NCBI GenBank assembly: GCA_038960095.1
Contig: CP152425.1
Coordinates: forward strand, 1,426,001-1,490,000
Direction: 5' to 3'
DNA length: 64,000 nt
From: Symbiodolus clandestinus
Lineage (GTDB): Bacteria > Pseudomonadota > Gammaproteobacteria > Enterobacterales > G038960095
The position numbers were made by a program, and so were the translations under genes. The notes under the pieces were generated by a model, which saw nothing but the letters and a program-made list of their open reading frames with translations, did not search any database and was not told where the DNA came from. This document shows, piece after piece, positions 27,409 to 36,856 of this stretch. How positions within the stretch are numbered: the stretch's first letter is position 1; every line of letters begins with the position of its first letter.

Positions 27409-28053
27409 ATGTACAGAGAAACTGTGGTACCTGTAAGTTTTACTAAATTTATGATCCCTACCTGGGGAAAAAATACTGCTTATCTTTACTCAGCCAATTG
27501 TAGAGATATGAAAATTATTCATGAGAATATTCACCAATTACAGCTGCCGGCTTGGGCACGACAGACTTACTCTTTGTCACCCGAACACACCTTGAGAACC
27601 TCATTTTTTAATAACCATAATAATGTTTTCAAGTTAAAGGATCTGCAACCCAGCAAAAATTTTCAACAATTCCCCTCTGCGCTAAAAAAGAGTCATCAAC
27701 CAACAATAAAAAATAAAACTGTTCATTTTGCTGACACAGTGGAATTTAAAGAGATTGAACCTTATTGCAATAAAAATAACCAAGAGAATTTTTTTTATAA
27801 AATAAATTCAAAAAACAGATGTCGGATTAGAAAAACCTGGAAAGCCAGTGAACAGCAAAGACAACAAATGGTCAGAGAAAATTATAAGAAATCGGGATAC
27901 TTGGCTACCGAAGCCCTGGCATTCGATTACCTGACTTTAAAAAACACCCAACGTAATACATCTAATCGTTCCCCGGTTGCACCGCGGCTGATGGAGACCC
28001 AGTGGCCAGACTCGATAACCATTTTACTAAATAACTTAAAACGATTTTTTTAA
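27409..28053 (+). CDS. 214-aa protein with RVxF-like motif, unknown
   Basis: No family is recognised. The protein is hydrophilic and basic, without signal peptide or membrane segment. Residues 103-107 read KTVHF in the context KNKTVHFADTVEFKEIEPY. This fits the eukaryotic PP1-docking pattern [RK]x(0-1)[VI]x[FW] followed by an acidic stretch. A basic segment follows (NRCRIRKTWKASEQQRQQM). The ATG at 27409 has an AAGAGA Shine-Dalgarno 5 bases upstream. It is divergent from the effector-like operon and is AT-rich. Binding a host phosphatase is only a hypothesis, since short linear motifs occur by chance. Confidence 0.55.
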   Translation: MYRETVVPVSFTKFMIPTWGKNTAYLYSANCRDMKIIHENIHQLQLPAWARQTYSLSPEHTLRTSFFNNHNNVFKLKDLQPSKNFQQFPSALKKSHQPTIKNKTVHFADTVEFKEIEPYCNKNNQENFFYKINSKNRCRIRKTWKASEQQRQQMVRENYKKSGYLATEALAFDYLTLKNTQRNTSNRSPVAPRLMETQWPDSITILLNNLKRFF

Positions 28054-28468
28054 CAATATCAATAATCTCTGCTGGTGTTCTCAACAGAGCACCGGGAGCG
28101 CTTGTTAACGTTCCTGCGCTTTTGGTACGAACCTAATCCTCTGCTGCTTGACAAGGCTTAAGGTGGCTGATTATAGTAAAGGGCAGTTTCAGCAAAATAG
28201 TGATAATTTCGTGAGACGATCACTACTTGTTTTTTATCCATAACCCCTGCTACCATCAGGACGATATTCGTGCCACCTAGCCAAGAATCCATTCTGTTTT
28301 CTGCTTTACTGCAATTTCTTAGCGATTTATTTGCCCTAAAACTATCCAGCTTTTACCTGTGGCCTTAGGGCCAATTGTTATCTTCCTCTTCTGAACTGCT
28401 TTGATCGTGCCCTCAACAGAGTTGGATCAAAAACAATTTGTTGTTATTTTTACTGGAGTAGGGTAGTC
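28054..28468. other. intergenic region upstream of the ABC importer
   Basis: About 400 bases with several short open stretches on both strands but nothing I can assign. It may contain decayed coding sequence; the ABC operon promoter should lie near its right end, where GGAG precedes the ATG at 28469. Confidence 0.3.
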
Positions 28469-29452
28469 ATGAAATATAGGGTGTTATTGTACACAAGTCT
28501 GTTGGCACTGTGCTTAGTCGTTGGGCTAAAAATCCGTCAGCAATCGGCTAATTCCAACCTACCTCTGGTAGCCATTGCCAATTATGGTCCGCATGCTTCG
28601 CTCAATGCGACCATTGAAGGCATCCAACAACAGCTTGCCAAACAGGGATTCATTGAACAACAAACTGTTCGTTATGCCATTAGTGATGTGGGTTTTGATG
28701 CCGCTTTGATCCCGCAAATGGTTAAGCAGTTACAGCAGTTGAAACCGACTGTTATGGTGCTATTAACCACCCCGGTTGCCCAGTTCGCTAAAGGAGCGAT
28801 TCGGCAAATCCCTTTGGTATATAGCGCAATTACCGATCCAGTGGCTGCTGGGCTACTCACTCACGCTGATCAACCGACTGCTAATCTAACCGGCTGCTCT
28901 GAACGGCAAGATTTACAGCGTTTGTTGACTTTTGCTCAACAGTTATTACCGCACGCCAAACGGCTGGGTTTACTCTATGCAACCGCTGAAAGTAATGATC
29001 AAGCCCTACGACAAATGTTACGAAAAGCCGCCGAACAACAGGGATTATCGCTACTGGCGTTACCGATCAACCAAGCTCGTGAAGTGCCATTGCAACTGAC
29101 ACAATTTCAAGGGAAGGTTGATTTTATCTATGTCGGCAGCAGCGGCCCGATACAACCTAGCTTGCCCACTATTGCCCGTGAAGCCAAAAAAATGGGGATC
29201 CCGGTGTTTAATGTGGATGCCAGCGCTGTACGACAGGGAGAGGTTTTAGCCAGTTTTGGGGTTGATTATCAAAAAATTGGTCGCAAAACTGGCGAGCTAA
29301 TCACCGCCATCTTGCGAGGAGCGTTGCCCAACCAATTGCCGCCCTGTTATCCGACGGCTGAAGATCATCAAGCTGTGCTCAGTCGACGTCAGGCAATGGC
29401 CTTTCATATTCCACTCCCAGCCACTCAGCCACAATTAATGGTGGTAGAGTAA
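28469..29452 (+). CDS. ABC transporter substrate-binding protein (ABC_sub_bind family)
   Basis: The 327-residue protein begins with a hydrophobic segment (LLYTSLLALCLVVGLKI) acting as signal or anchor. A PF04392-type periplasmic domain follows: VAIANYGPHASLNATIEGIQ, VMVLLTTPVAQFAKGA, PLVYSAITDPVAAGLL, NLTGCSERQDLQRLL and AGELLASFGVDY-like ASFGVDYQKIGRKTGELI. Family members (for example TrpX) bind aromatic or other amino acids, but the ligand cannot be told here. It is the first gene of a three-gene importer, 4 bases before the ATPase. In a symbiont this would be nutrient uptake from the host. Confidence 0.85.
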   Translation: MKYRVLLYTSLLALCLVVGLKIRQQSANSNLPLVAIANYGPHASLNATIEGIQQQLAKQGFIEQQTVRYAISDVGFDAALIPQMVKQLQQLKPTVMVLLTTPVAQFAKGAIRQIPLVYSAITDPVAAGLLTHADQPTANLTGCSERQDLQRLLTFAQQLLPHAKRLGLLYATAESNDQALRQMLRKAAEQQGLSLLALPINQAREVPLQLTQFQGKVDFIYVGSSGPIQPSLPTIAREAKKMGIPVFNVDASAVRQGEVLASFGVDYQKIGRKTGELITAILRGALPNQLPPCYPTAEDHQAVLSRRQAMAFHIPLPATQPQLMVVE

Positions 29453-29456
29453 ATCA

Positions 29457-30221
29457 ATGCTACAGTTACAGCAAATCAGTCATACCTTTGTCGGCCATAG
29501 CGCTCCTACGCTGAATAATATTTCGTTGCAGTTAGCACCTGGTGACTTCTGTGTGATGATGGGCGCCAATGGTTCAGGAAAATCCACTTTATTACAGATC
29601 CTTTCGGGTATGCTAGAGCCGAGTCATGGTCAAATCAGCATGGGGGGCCAGTTGACTACTGCTAAGCAGCGGCGTGCCGTGGTTTCTCATATGCTACAGA
29701 GTGTCGATCAAGCCACATTGCCAGCGCTCACGCTACTAGAAAACCTGGTTTTGAGCCAACAAAAGGGGTGTAAACCTGGTTTATACGGTTATCAACGGTT
29801 AGAGCCGAGAATTCGTCAGCAGGTAGCTGCCATTGATCCTAAATTGACTGATTATCTGCAACTTCCGTTAGTGATGCTTTCTGGAGGCCAGCGGCAACGA
29901 GCAGCCTTACTGATGGCATTAAATGCCAACCCGCGATTGCTACTGCTGGATGAACATACCGCTGCTCTTGATCCGCGCAGTGCCCAGCAGGTGATGGCTC
30001 ATACTGCCAAGCAGGTTGCCAGTGCGCAAATCACTACCCTTATGGTCACCCATCAGCTGGAAGATGCGATTTATTATGGGAACCGATTATTGCTGCTGCA
30101 TCAGGGACAAATTGTTCAAGAGATTGCTGGTGCTGCTAAAGCGGCATTAACCCGCCAACAGCTGCTATTGCTGTTTGTTAATGCCATGGCCAATACATCG
30201 AGCACACCTTATGACGCTTGA
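29457..30221 (+). CDS. ABC importer ATP-binding protein
   Basis: The 254-residue ABC ATPase has Walker A GANGSGKS (about residues 38-45), Q-loop HMLQSVDQATLPALTLLENL, signature LSGGQRQRAALLMAL, Walker B LLLLDEHTAALDP and switch region LMVTHQ. Walker B ends DEH, the form seen in the TrpY/PF04392-linked importers. It lies 4 bases after the binding protein and overlaps the permease by 11 bases. It energises import through that permease. Confidence 0.88.
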   Translation: MLQLQQISHTFVGHSAPTLNNISLQLAPGDFCVMMGANGSGKSTLLQILSGMLEPSHGQISMGGQLTTAKQRRAVVSHMLQSVDQATLPALTLLENLVLSQQKGCKPGLYGYQRLEPRIRQQVAAIDPKLTDYLQLPLVMLSGGQRQRAALLMALNANPRLLLLDEHTAALDPRSAQQVMAHTAKQVASAQITTLMVTHQLEDAIYYGNRLLLLHQGQIVQEIAGAAKAALTRQQLLLLFVNAMANTSSTPYDA

Positions 30222-31044
30222 TTTAGTGCTAACAGGTTTATTGCAAGGCTGCGTTTTAGCTTGCTTGGCTTACGCATTAATGATCCCTTTTCGTCTGCTG
30301 GACCTGCCTGATTTAACGGCTGAAGGAGCTTATCCCTTCGGCGGCACTCTGTATGCTTGCGCACTACTACTGGGGTTACCGCCGCTGGCATCACTGCTGT
30401 TAGGGATTTTGGGGGCGGCTTTATTGGGCCTGATAACCGGATGGCTACATCAAAGATTACAGTTAAATAGTTTATTAGCCGGGATTTTACTCAGTACCAT
30501 GATCTACAGTGTTAACCTACGGCTAATGCAACGGCCTAATATCGCCCTATTCGACCAACCTGCCCTGTTAAGTGCAGCCACTGGTTATCAATGTGTAACG
30601 CTATTACTGGTGGTATTGGCTGGCATCCTGCCCTTCTATTGGTTTTTACAAACCGAGTGGGGCCTGCGTTTTCGAGCGGTTGGGTTGAGTCGTGCTTTTG
30701 CATTGCGCCAAGCACTAGCCGTTGACCGCTATATTCTATTTGGTCTAGGATTAGCCGGCGCTTTCAGTGGCCTAGCCGGCGTTTTAATGGTTGATCTACA
30801 GCGCTATATGGATATTGGCATGGGGGTTGGCATTGTGATCCATGCGCTGGCTGCTCTTATGGTAGGTGAAGCTATCGTTGGACAACAAACGCTACAAAGG
30901 CAGTGCTTAGCACCATTAGTCGGTGCCTTAATCTATCAACAAATTCAGGGAATCGTGCTCTCGTTAGGCTTACCTCCCTCCGATCTGAAGCTATTTACTG
31001 GCAGTATCGTTTTATTGGTACTAGCTACTCGTCGTTCCTCATAA
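30211..31044 (+). CDS. ABC importer permease (BPD_transp_2 type)
   Basis: Starting at the ATG at 30211 (MTLDLVLTGLLQGCVLACLA), the 277-residue protein has about eight hydrophobic segments and the branched-chain-amino-acid/ribose-type permease layout. It shows PDLTAEGAYPFGG early and the EAA-like WGLRFRAVGLSRAFALRQAL loop that meets the ATPase. The frame extends 36 bases upstream into the ATPase gene, but the overlapping ATG is the natural coupled start. It completes a binding protein-ATPase-permease operon. Confidence 0.86.
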   Translation: MTLDLVLTGLLQGCVLACLAYALMIPFRLLDLPDLTAEGAYPFGGTLYACALLLGLPPLASLLLGILGAALLGLITGWLHQRLQLNSLLAGILLSTMIYSVNLRLMQRPNIALFDQPALLSAATGYQCVTLLLVVLAGILPFYWFLQTEWGLRFRAVGLSRAFALRQALAVDRYILFGLGLAGAFSGLAGVLMVDLQRYMDIGMGVGIVIHALAALMVGEAIVGQQTLQRQCLAPLVGALIYQQIQGIVLSLGLPPSDLKLFTGSIVLLVLATRRSS

Positions 31045-31258
31045 AAACTTTAGAGTTTCTTGCTCCCTCTCAATTTTTTAGCCAATTCAAAGACTTATTA
31101 TTCTTATTCAAACAGTTGGATAAGCTTCCGATTTTTATAGTCAATCATTTTTCTTTATCTTATACTGATTATGCTGTATTGACGGAATAATTCACTTAAG
31201 CTATGGCTGTTGATGAGCTAAAAGTTATATAAAGTAATAATAATGTTAAGGAAACAGT

Positions 31259-32269
31259 ATGATATCTGAAAAAATAGCAGTTAAGGATGTTTTTTATAAA
31301 ATAAAGCAATTTAAAGAAATTATTTCTGCACTTTCAATTTTATCTGCACTAATAGGGCCTATACCTCTGTTAATATACTTCCATTGTCATCATTTTTTTC
31401 CTAGTATAGAATTAGCCAATCATACACTGCTTTTTTTATACTCTTTTACTATAACTTTATTAATTTTAAATTTAATATATTTTATTTTTTATATACCTGG
31501 AATGTTTTTTAGGCAGATTGTTGGTGGACAGCATAACCATCAGGTAAAGTTTATTATCTATTATTTTGTCATACCTTTTGTTATACAGATAAGTTCTATT
31601 TTTCTTATTATTTTATTTCGTAATAAATTTAATAGTGAAATCACTGAAAAATTTTTAAGCGCTATTTTTTTAATTGTTTCTGGCATTTGGGGATTTAATT
31701 TGAGTTGTAAACTTGGTTTTTCTAAAAAATCTATGGACTTTTACAACATTGTGTTTCAACTATTTGTTGTATTATTAACCTCAAGCCTTCTTTTTTCAAT
31801 AATAGCACTTATGTTAAATCAAAAAATACAAAAATTTAATTTTCTTAATTCTTTTATTATCTTTATTTTATCTTTAGTAATAACGGTAGTACCGGTTTTT
31901 TTATTTCAAAAATATAATATTATCAGTGCTACATTACGTTGTATTTTATTAATGACAACTCTCTTAATTTTAACAAATAGATTTCCTACCATAGCGGATA
32001 ATATTATTAAAAATATGCATCTTGGTAATTACCAAGCGGAAGAAATTTATTTAACCTCAACAGGCTGCCAAAGGATTCAAAGCACACAAGCAGTAGCAAT
32101 CACTTCATATTGCAGCTTACAAAATGTTCACGTGTTGTGGAATTTTGGAGGTCAATACTTTCTTAAACTAGTGATGCGCGGCCGCCCAGAATACTTAGTT
32201 CTGGATAAAAAACAGGATGTTCTTAATTTTCCCAAAGAAGCTGAAAAAATCATTAATCAGCCTTCATAA
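31259..32269 (+). CDS. multi-pass membrane protein, tandem paralogue A, unknown
   Basis: The 336-residue protein has about seven hydrophobic segments in its first 245 residues, then a soluble C-terminal domain of about 85 residues. The conserved core with the next gene is LGNYQAEEIYLTSTGCQRIQ, then ITSYCSLQNVHVLW and GGQYFLKL. Two cysteines are shared and could form a disulfide if the domain is periplasmic. No family recognised. A good Shine-Dalgarno (AAGGAAAC, ATG 5 bases later) supports the start. The gene is strikingly AT-rich compared with flanking guaA and the ABC operon. Confidence 0.65.
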   Translation: MISEKIAVKDVFYKIKQFKEIISALSILSALIGPIPLLIYFHCHHFFPSIELANHTLLFLYSFTITLLILNLIYFIFYIPGMFFRQIVGGQHNHQVKFIIYYFVIPFVIQISSIFLIILFRNKFNSEITEKFLSAIFLIVSGIWGFNLSCKLGFSKKSMDFYNIVFQLFVVLLTSSLLFSIIALMLNQKIQKFNFLNSFIIFILSLVITVVPVFLFQKYNIISATLRCILLMTTLLILTNRFPTIADNIIKNMHLGNYQAEEIYLTSTGCQRIQSTQAVAITSYCSLQNVHVLWNFGGQYFLKLVMRGRPEYLVLDKKQDVLNFPKEAEKIINQPS

Positions 32270-32359
32270 AAAGCAAATCTCCTATCCTACGGTTAGTAGG
32301 ATTAGCTAGATGCTTATAACCGACCATGTTTTTTTGAAGAATATAAAGGATCACTACTT

Positions 32360-33418
32360 ATGCCTAAAAAAAGTCTTTCATCTAAAATTCTTCATTTCAT
32401 TGAATATTTTATAAAGTTATTGCCTCAACTAGCTCCAGCTGCCTTATTACTGGGTAGTGTTCCTTTTTTTGTATATTTTTACACTAATGGTTTTTTCCCT
32501 AATATTGAATTATTTAATTGGATTTCATTACTCTCATTTTCTTTTATTTTATCACTACTTTCTTTAATAGCATTAACTGTTTTTTGGACTTTTCCTGGAG
32601 CCTGGTGGAAAACATCTATCGCCAATAATTCCGAAATAAAAAGAAAATTTTTTATTTATGATCAAGAAGTTCTAGATAATGAAAATTACTATCAAAGAAT
32701 TATGATTAACTATCTTATTTATCCGTTTTTTATTTTGGAGCTCATCAATACTTTTCTTATATTAATAAAATACGAAAATAATAATTTTATAGCGATTGCC
32801 AATCCTACCATCACAGCTATTTTTACTACCATAATCCTTTTTTATAAACTTAAGCTGTCAGTAAATATTTTCTATTTTTTTAAAAAATTATCTTGTCTAT
32901 TTTATTCATTATTTTTTTTGCATATGAATTTTTTATTTATTCTAAAGTTAATAGAAGAGAATATTAATATTGAAAATCACTGGCTTGGCTTAACAGCTCT
33001 TGTAACAGTAATGGTAATTTCTTTAATTTCAATGGTTACACAATTCTCAAAAATCCCCATTTCCATTGCCATCACCACTATTTTTAGTTTGTTTTTGTTA
33101 TCTATAACCAATAAATATCCTATCCTTTCAGGAAGGTTAATGAAAAACCTACAGGTCGGGAATTATCAAGCAGAACAGGTTTATCTCACGCAAGAGTCTT
33201 GTCAGCGACTTCAGAGCATTCGGCTACTTAATATTACAAAAAACTGTAGTCTGCAAAATATCACCGTATTATGGAGCATAGGGGATCAATACGTCTTGAA
33301 AGTACCTATCAAAAATAACTCGGAACTTCTCTTTTTAAAGACACAAGATGTTATTCTATTACAGAAAAAAATTGACCAGACAGAAGAGCAAAGCAGCAAT
33401 AAAACTAATAGGCATTGA
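32360..33418 (+). CDS. multi-pass membrane protein, tandem paralogue B, unknown
   Basis: This 352-residue protein is a diverged duplicate of the preceding gene. It has a similar opening (LLLGSVPFFVYFYTNGFFPN against LIGPIPLLIYFHCHHFFP), about seven hydrophobic segments, and the C-terminal core VGNYQAEQVYLTQESCQRLQ, ITKNCSLQNITVLW and GDQYVLKV. AAGGA precedes the ATG. Both copies keep an intact frame and the same cysteines despite much sequence change, which argues that they are still selected. It is convergent with guaA, 42 bases away. Confidence 0.65.
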   Translation: MPKKSLSSKILHFIEYFIKLLPQLAPAALLLGSVPFFVYFYTNGFFPNIELFNWISLLSFSFILSLLSLIALTVFWTFPGAWWKTSIANNSEIKRKFFIYDQEVLDNENYYQRIMINYLIYPFFILELINTFLILIKYENNNFIAIANPTITAIFTTIILFYKLKLSVNIFYFFKKLSCLFYSLFFLHMNFLFILKLIEENINIENHWLGLTALVTVMVISLISMVTQFSKIPISIAITTIFSLFLLSITNKYPILSGRLMKNLQVGNYQAEQVYLTQESCQRLQSIRLLNITKNCSLQNITVLWSIGDQYVLKVPIKNNSELLFLKTQDVILLQKKIDQTEEQSSNKTNRH

Positions 33419-33460
33419 TAGATTCGCTGCCAGCCTGCTGGTTAGCCAGAAAGCTGTTCT

Positions 33461-35041
33461 CTATTCCCACTCAATGGTTGCCGGTGGCTTGCCAGAGATG
33501 TCATAGACTACCCTTGCAATACCTGGGATCTCATTGATGATACGGTTAGCCACTGCCTCCAAAAAGTCAGCCGGTAACCGCGCCCAGCGGGCGGTCATAA
33601 AGTCCACTGTCTCTACGGCCCGTAGTGCAACCACCCAAGCATACTGCCGTCCATCTCCAATAACGCCAACAGAGCGCACTCCTAGAAAAACGCTAAAAGC
33701 TTGGTTAACCTGATAATAGAGATCAGCCTGTTGCAAGGCTTCAATAAATACCGCATCAACTTGACGCAATAGATCGCAATAATCCGCACGCACCTCTCCC
33801 AACACGCGCACCCCTAAACCAGGCCCGGGAAAGGGATGGCGATACAGTAGCTCATGGGGTAAGCCAAGTTCTAAGCCGATCGCACGCACTTCATCTTTAA
33901 ACAGTTTTTGTAAGGGCTCTAGTAGCTTAAAAGGCATAGTTTCAGGCAGTCCGCCCACATTATGGTGGGATTTTATCACTTGCGCTTTGCTAGCGGCAGC
34001 GGCTGCCGATTCAATCACATCCGGGTAAATCGTTCCTTGCGCTAACCAGGCAATGCCTGAACATTGGCGAGCCTGCTCATCAAATAACTCAATAAATAGA
34101 TGGCCGATGGTTTTGCGTTTGGCTTCCGGATCAGTAATACCCTGAAGCGCACTAAAGAAACGGGAGGCAGCATCTACACAAATAAGCGGTAGGCCAAAAT
34201 AGTCACCAAAAGTTTTCTGCACCTGTGCTGCCTCTTGATGACGCAGCAGCCCATTATCAATAAAAATACATTGGAGACGATCGCCAATCGCACGATGCAG
34301 CAGCATGGCAGTCACCGCTGAGTCAACCCCACCCGACAACCCGAGGATCACTCGCTCATCAGTCGCCACCTGTTGGCGGATCTGCTGCAACCGATCTTCG
34401 ATAATTCGTTGCGGTGTCCAATTAGGTTGACAGTCACAAATCTTCTGGACAAAGTGTTTTAGGATCTTTAACCCTTGCGGGGTGTGCGTAACTTCCGGGT
34501 GAAATTGTAAACCATACCACTGTTGTGCCTCATTGGCCATTGCCGCTAAGGGACAGCTCTCGGTACCAGCAACCGTGATAAAACCAGGTGGTAGCTGGTG
34601 AACTTGATCCCCATGGCTCATCCAGACTTTTAATAAGGGTTCACCCTCTGGCGTTAACCGATCTTCAATATTGTCTAGCAGTCGGCAGGGTTGCTGGACA
34701 ATCACTTCAGCATAACCAAACTCGCGGGCAGCTGCAGCGACCACTGCGCCTCCCAGCTGACAAGCCATCATCTGCATCCCATAGCAGATCCCAAGCAGTG
34801 GGATTCCCAATCGGTAAATACCTGCGTCGACTCGAGGACTCTGTGCTTGCAAAACGCTATCAGGCCCTCCCGATAAAATAATCCCTTGTGGACCAAAAGC
34901 CTGGATCGCTTCAATGCTGACCGACCCATCCGATAACTCGCAATAGACCCCGCATTCACGGATGCGGCGAGCAATTAATTGGCTATATTGCGATCCAAAA
35001 TCTAAAATTAAAATGCGCCCCAGCGCGGCAATCGTTGGCAT
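33461..35041 (-). CDS. guaA: GMP synthase (glutamine-hydrolysing) GuaA
   Basis: GuaA converts XMP to GMP using glutamine and ATP. The class-I amidotransferase domain has the nucleophile Cys86 in LLGICYGMQMMA and the His/Glu dyad in LQFHPEVTHT. The ATP-pyrophosphatase loop is GLSGGVDSAV, near residue 235. The C-terminal dimerisation domain ends in GKPPATIEWE, the usual ending. Length is 526 (E. coli 525). It is downstream of guaB by 69 bases, the standard guaBA operon. Confidence 0.98.
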   Translation of the reverse strand: MPTIAALGRILILDFGSQYSQLIARRIRECGVYCELSDGSVSIEAIQAFGPQGIILSGGPDSVLQAQSPRVDAGIYRLGIPLLGICYGMQMMACQLGGAVVAAAAREFGYAEVIVQQPCRLLDNIEDRLTPEGEPLLKVWMSHGDQVHQLPPGFITVAGTESCPLAAMANEAQQWYGLQFHPEVTHTPQGLKILKHFVQKICDCQPNWTPQRIIEDRLQQIRQQVATDERVILGLSGGVDSAVTAMLLHRAIGDRLQCIFIDNGLLRHQEAAQVQKTFGDYFGLPLICVDAASRFFSALQGITDPEAKRKTIGHLFIELFDEQARQCSGIAWLAQGTIYPDVIESAAAAASKAQVIKSHHNVGGLPETMPFKLLEPLQKLFKDEVRAIGLELGLPHELLYRHPFPGPGLGVRVLGEVRADYCDLLRQVDAVFIEALQQADLYYQVNQAFSVFLGVRSVGVIGDGRQYAWVVALRAVETVDFMTARWARLPADFLEAVANRIINEIPGIARVVYDISGKPPATIEWE

Positions 35042-35110
35042 CAGTTCAGGTTACCTTAGTGGTGTTAATAGCAATCAAATTAGAGGTTATTTAGCAAATT
35101 AATCAAGGGA

Positions 35111-36580
35111 TTACCCTATGCGATAGTTGGGAGCCTCTTTGGTGATCACCACATCATGAACATGGCTTTCGGTCATGCCAGCGCCCGTTAGCTGTACAAA
35201 TTGCGCCTGGGTTCGTAAAACCTCTAGAGTTTTACAACCAGTCAGTCCCATACAAGCACGTAAGCCGCCCATCTGCTGATGCACCACCTCGGCCACTCTC
35301 CCTTTATAAGGAATATGTCCTTCAACCCCTTCAGGTACCAATTTGTCAGCCGCATTATCACTTTGGAAATAACGATCAGAGGATCCTTGAGACATCGCAC
35401 CTAATGATCCCATTCCACGGTAGCTTTTATAAGCACGTCCCTTGGCAAATTCCACCTTACCTGGTGCTTCTTCAGTGCCGGCCAGTAAGCTGCCCACCAT
35501 CACACAAGAGGCCCCTGCTGCAATCGCTTTAGCAATATCTCCAGAAAAACGGATACCGCCATCAGCAATCACCGGAATCTTCCAGTTGGCTTTGGTGAGC
35601 GCCTCTACAGCTTCCATAATGGCAGTAATTTGGGGAACGCCCACGCCGGTGACAATCCGAGTGGTGCAGATAGATCCGGGACCAATGCCTACCTTAACAG
35701 CACTAACACCCGCTTCGGCTAAAGCCAATGCCCCGGCTGCCGTTGCTACATTGCCGCCAATGATTGGCAGTTCAGGATAAGCGGCTCGAGTGGCTCGGAT
35801 ACGTTGTAATACCCCTTCGGAATGCCCATGCGAGGAGTCGATCAGCAATATATCCATTCCAGCCGCCACTAAAGCTTCAATGCGTTGATCATGTCCGGCC
35901 CCAGCGCCAACGGCTGCGCCGACACGTAACTGTCCCCACTGATCTTTACAGGCATTAGGTTTTTGTTCTGCTTTTTGATAATCTTGACTGGTGATCATGC
36001 CCTTTAATTGACCGTTGGCGTCAACCACCAGAACCTTCTCAATGCGATGCTGATGCATTAATTGCAACACCATTTCACGAGGTGTCCCCACCGGCGTGGT
36101 CACTAATCGAGCTTTAGGTGTCATTAGCCGGCTAACGGGTTGCCCTTGATCGGAAACAAAGCGGACATCCCGACTGGTAATAATCCCTACTAATTCCTGT
36201 TGTGCGGTGACCACTGGATAACCGGCAAAGCCATTTTTTTGTGTCAAAATCAGAAGTTGCTGAATGGTGGTTTCTGGTTGAATCGTTACCGGATCAGAGA
36301 CGATGCCACTCTCATGCTTTTTAACTCGACGCACTTCACGAACTTGCTGCTCGATACTCATATTTTTATGAATGAAACCGATGCCCCCCTCTTGTGCTAA
36401 AGCGATGGCCAATGCTGATTCAGTGACCGTATCCATGGCTGCTGAGACTAAAGGGATATTGAGTGCAATAGCGGGGGTTAAGCAAGTGCACAGATCGGCA
36501 TCGGTGGGCAAAACGGTTGAGTGTGCCGGTAATAACAGTACATCATCAAAGGTTAAAGCAGTGGGTTTGATACGGCTCAT
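35111..36580 (-). CDS. guaB: IMP dehydrogenase GuaB
   Basis: GuaB oxidises IMP to XMP with NAD+, the rate-limiting step to GMP. It starts with LTFDDVLLLPAHSTVLP, has two CBS domains between about residues 90 and 210, the catalytic loop GIGPGSICTTRIVTGVGVPQ near residue 300, and the flap region YRGMGSLGAMSQGSSDRYF. Length is 489 (E. coli 488). A sigma-70-like promoter is visible upstream and AGGA precedes the ATG. It is the first gene of guaBA. Confidence 0.98.
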   Translation of the reverse strand: MSRIKPTALTFDDVLLLPAHSTVLPTDADLCTCLTPAIALNIPLVSAAMDTVTESALAIALAQEGGIGFIHKNMSIEQQVREVRRVKKHESGIVSDPVTIQPETTIQQLLILTQKNGFAGYPVVTAQQELVGIITSRDVRFVSDQGQPVSRLMTPKARLVTTPVGTPREMVLQLMHQHRIEKVLVVDANGQLKGMITSQDYQKAEQKPNACKDQWGQLRVGAAVGAGAGHDQRIEALVAAGMDILLIDSSHGHSEGVLQRIRATRAAYPELPIIGGNVATAAGALALAEAGVSAVKVGIGPGSICTTRIVTGVGVPQITAIMEAVEALTKANWKIPVIADGGIRFSGDIAKAIAAGASCVMVGSLLAGTEEAPGKVEFAKGRAYKSYRGMGSLGAMSQGSSDRYFQSDNAADKLVPEGVEGHIPYKGRVAEVVHQQMGGLRACMGLTGCKTLEVLRTQAQFVQLTGAGMTESHVHDVVITKEAPNYRIG

Positions 36581-36625
36581 GGCAATATCCTAAGCAGTTA
36601 ACAGTCGGTAAAATATTGCGATAGC

Positions 36626-36655
36626 ATTGTACAGAAAAAACAGTAAAATAGCCAA
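36626..36655 (-). promoter_or_regulatory. candidate sigma-70 promoter of guaBA
   Basis: On the minus strand TTGGCT (36650-36655) and TACAAT (36626-36631) are spaced by 18 bases and end about 45 bases before the guaB ATG. I did not see a clear PurR operator (ACGCAAACGTTTTCGT type) overlapping it. Confidence 0.45.
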
Positions 36656-36684
36656 TTCTGCCATCAGTATCTCCGGTCATCTTT

Positions 36685-36805
36685 GTTGCTTTGCAACCGT
36701 TGAGGTCAGTCACGCCAAGGTACATCAGTCCTTACGATCCAATAGACTGCTTCTAAAAATCGGCGATTGTCTTTTCCAGGCCTTCCTTTCAGCTTAACAT
36801 AGAGG
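36685..36805 (-). pseudogene. IS5-family transposase N-terminal fragment
   Basis: The minus strand reads GRPGKDNRRFLEAVYWIVRT then DVPWRD, a stop, and PQRL. This matches the N-terminal block (GRPG.D.R.F.EA..WI.RTG.PWRDLP) of IS5-family transposases of the IS1031/IS427 type. Only about 40 codons remain. It lies in the 685-base gap between guaB and purM. Confidence 0.65.
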
Positions 36806-36856
36806 GTTTAGGGACAAAGCCTAAGGCCACCATGAATAATGAGATGCTTGATTGCA

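Noticed and set aside
30903..31190. 95-codon plus frame overlapping the ABC permease end
   Set aside because: Mostly an off-frame shadow of the permease; the downstream part has no support.
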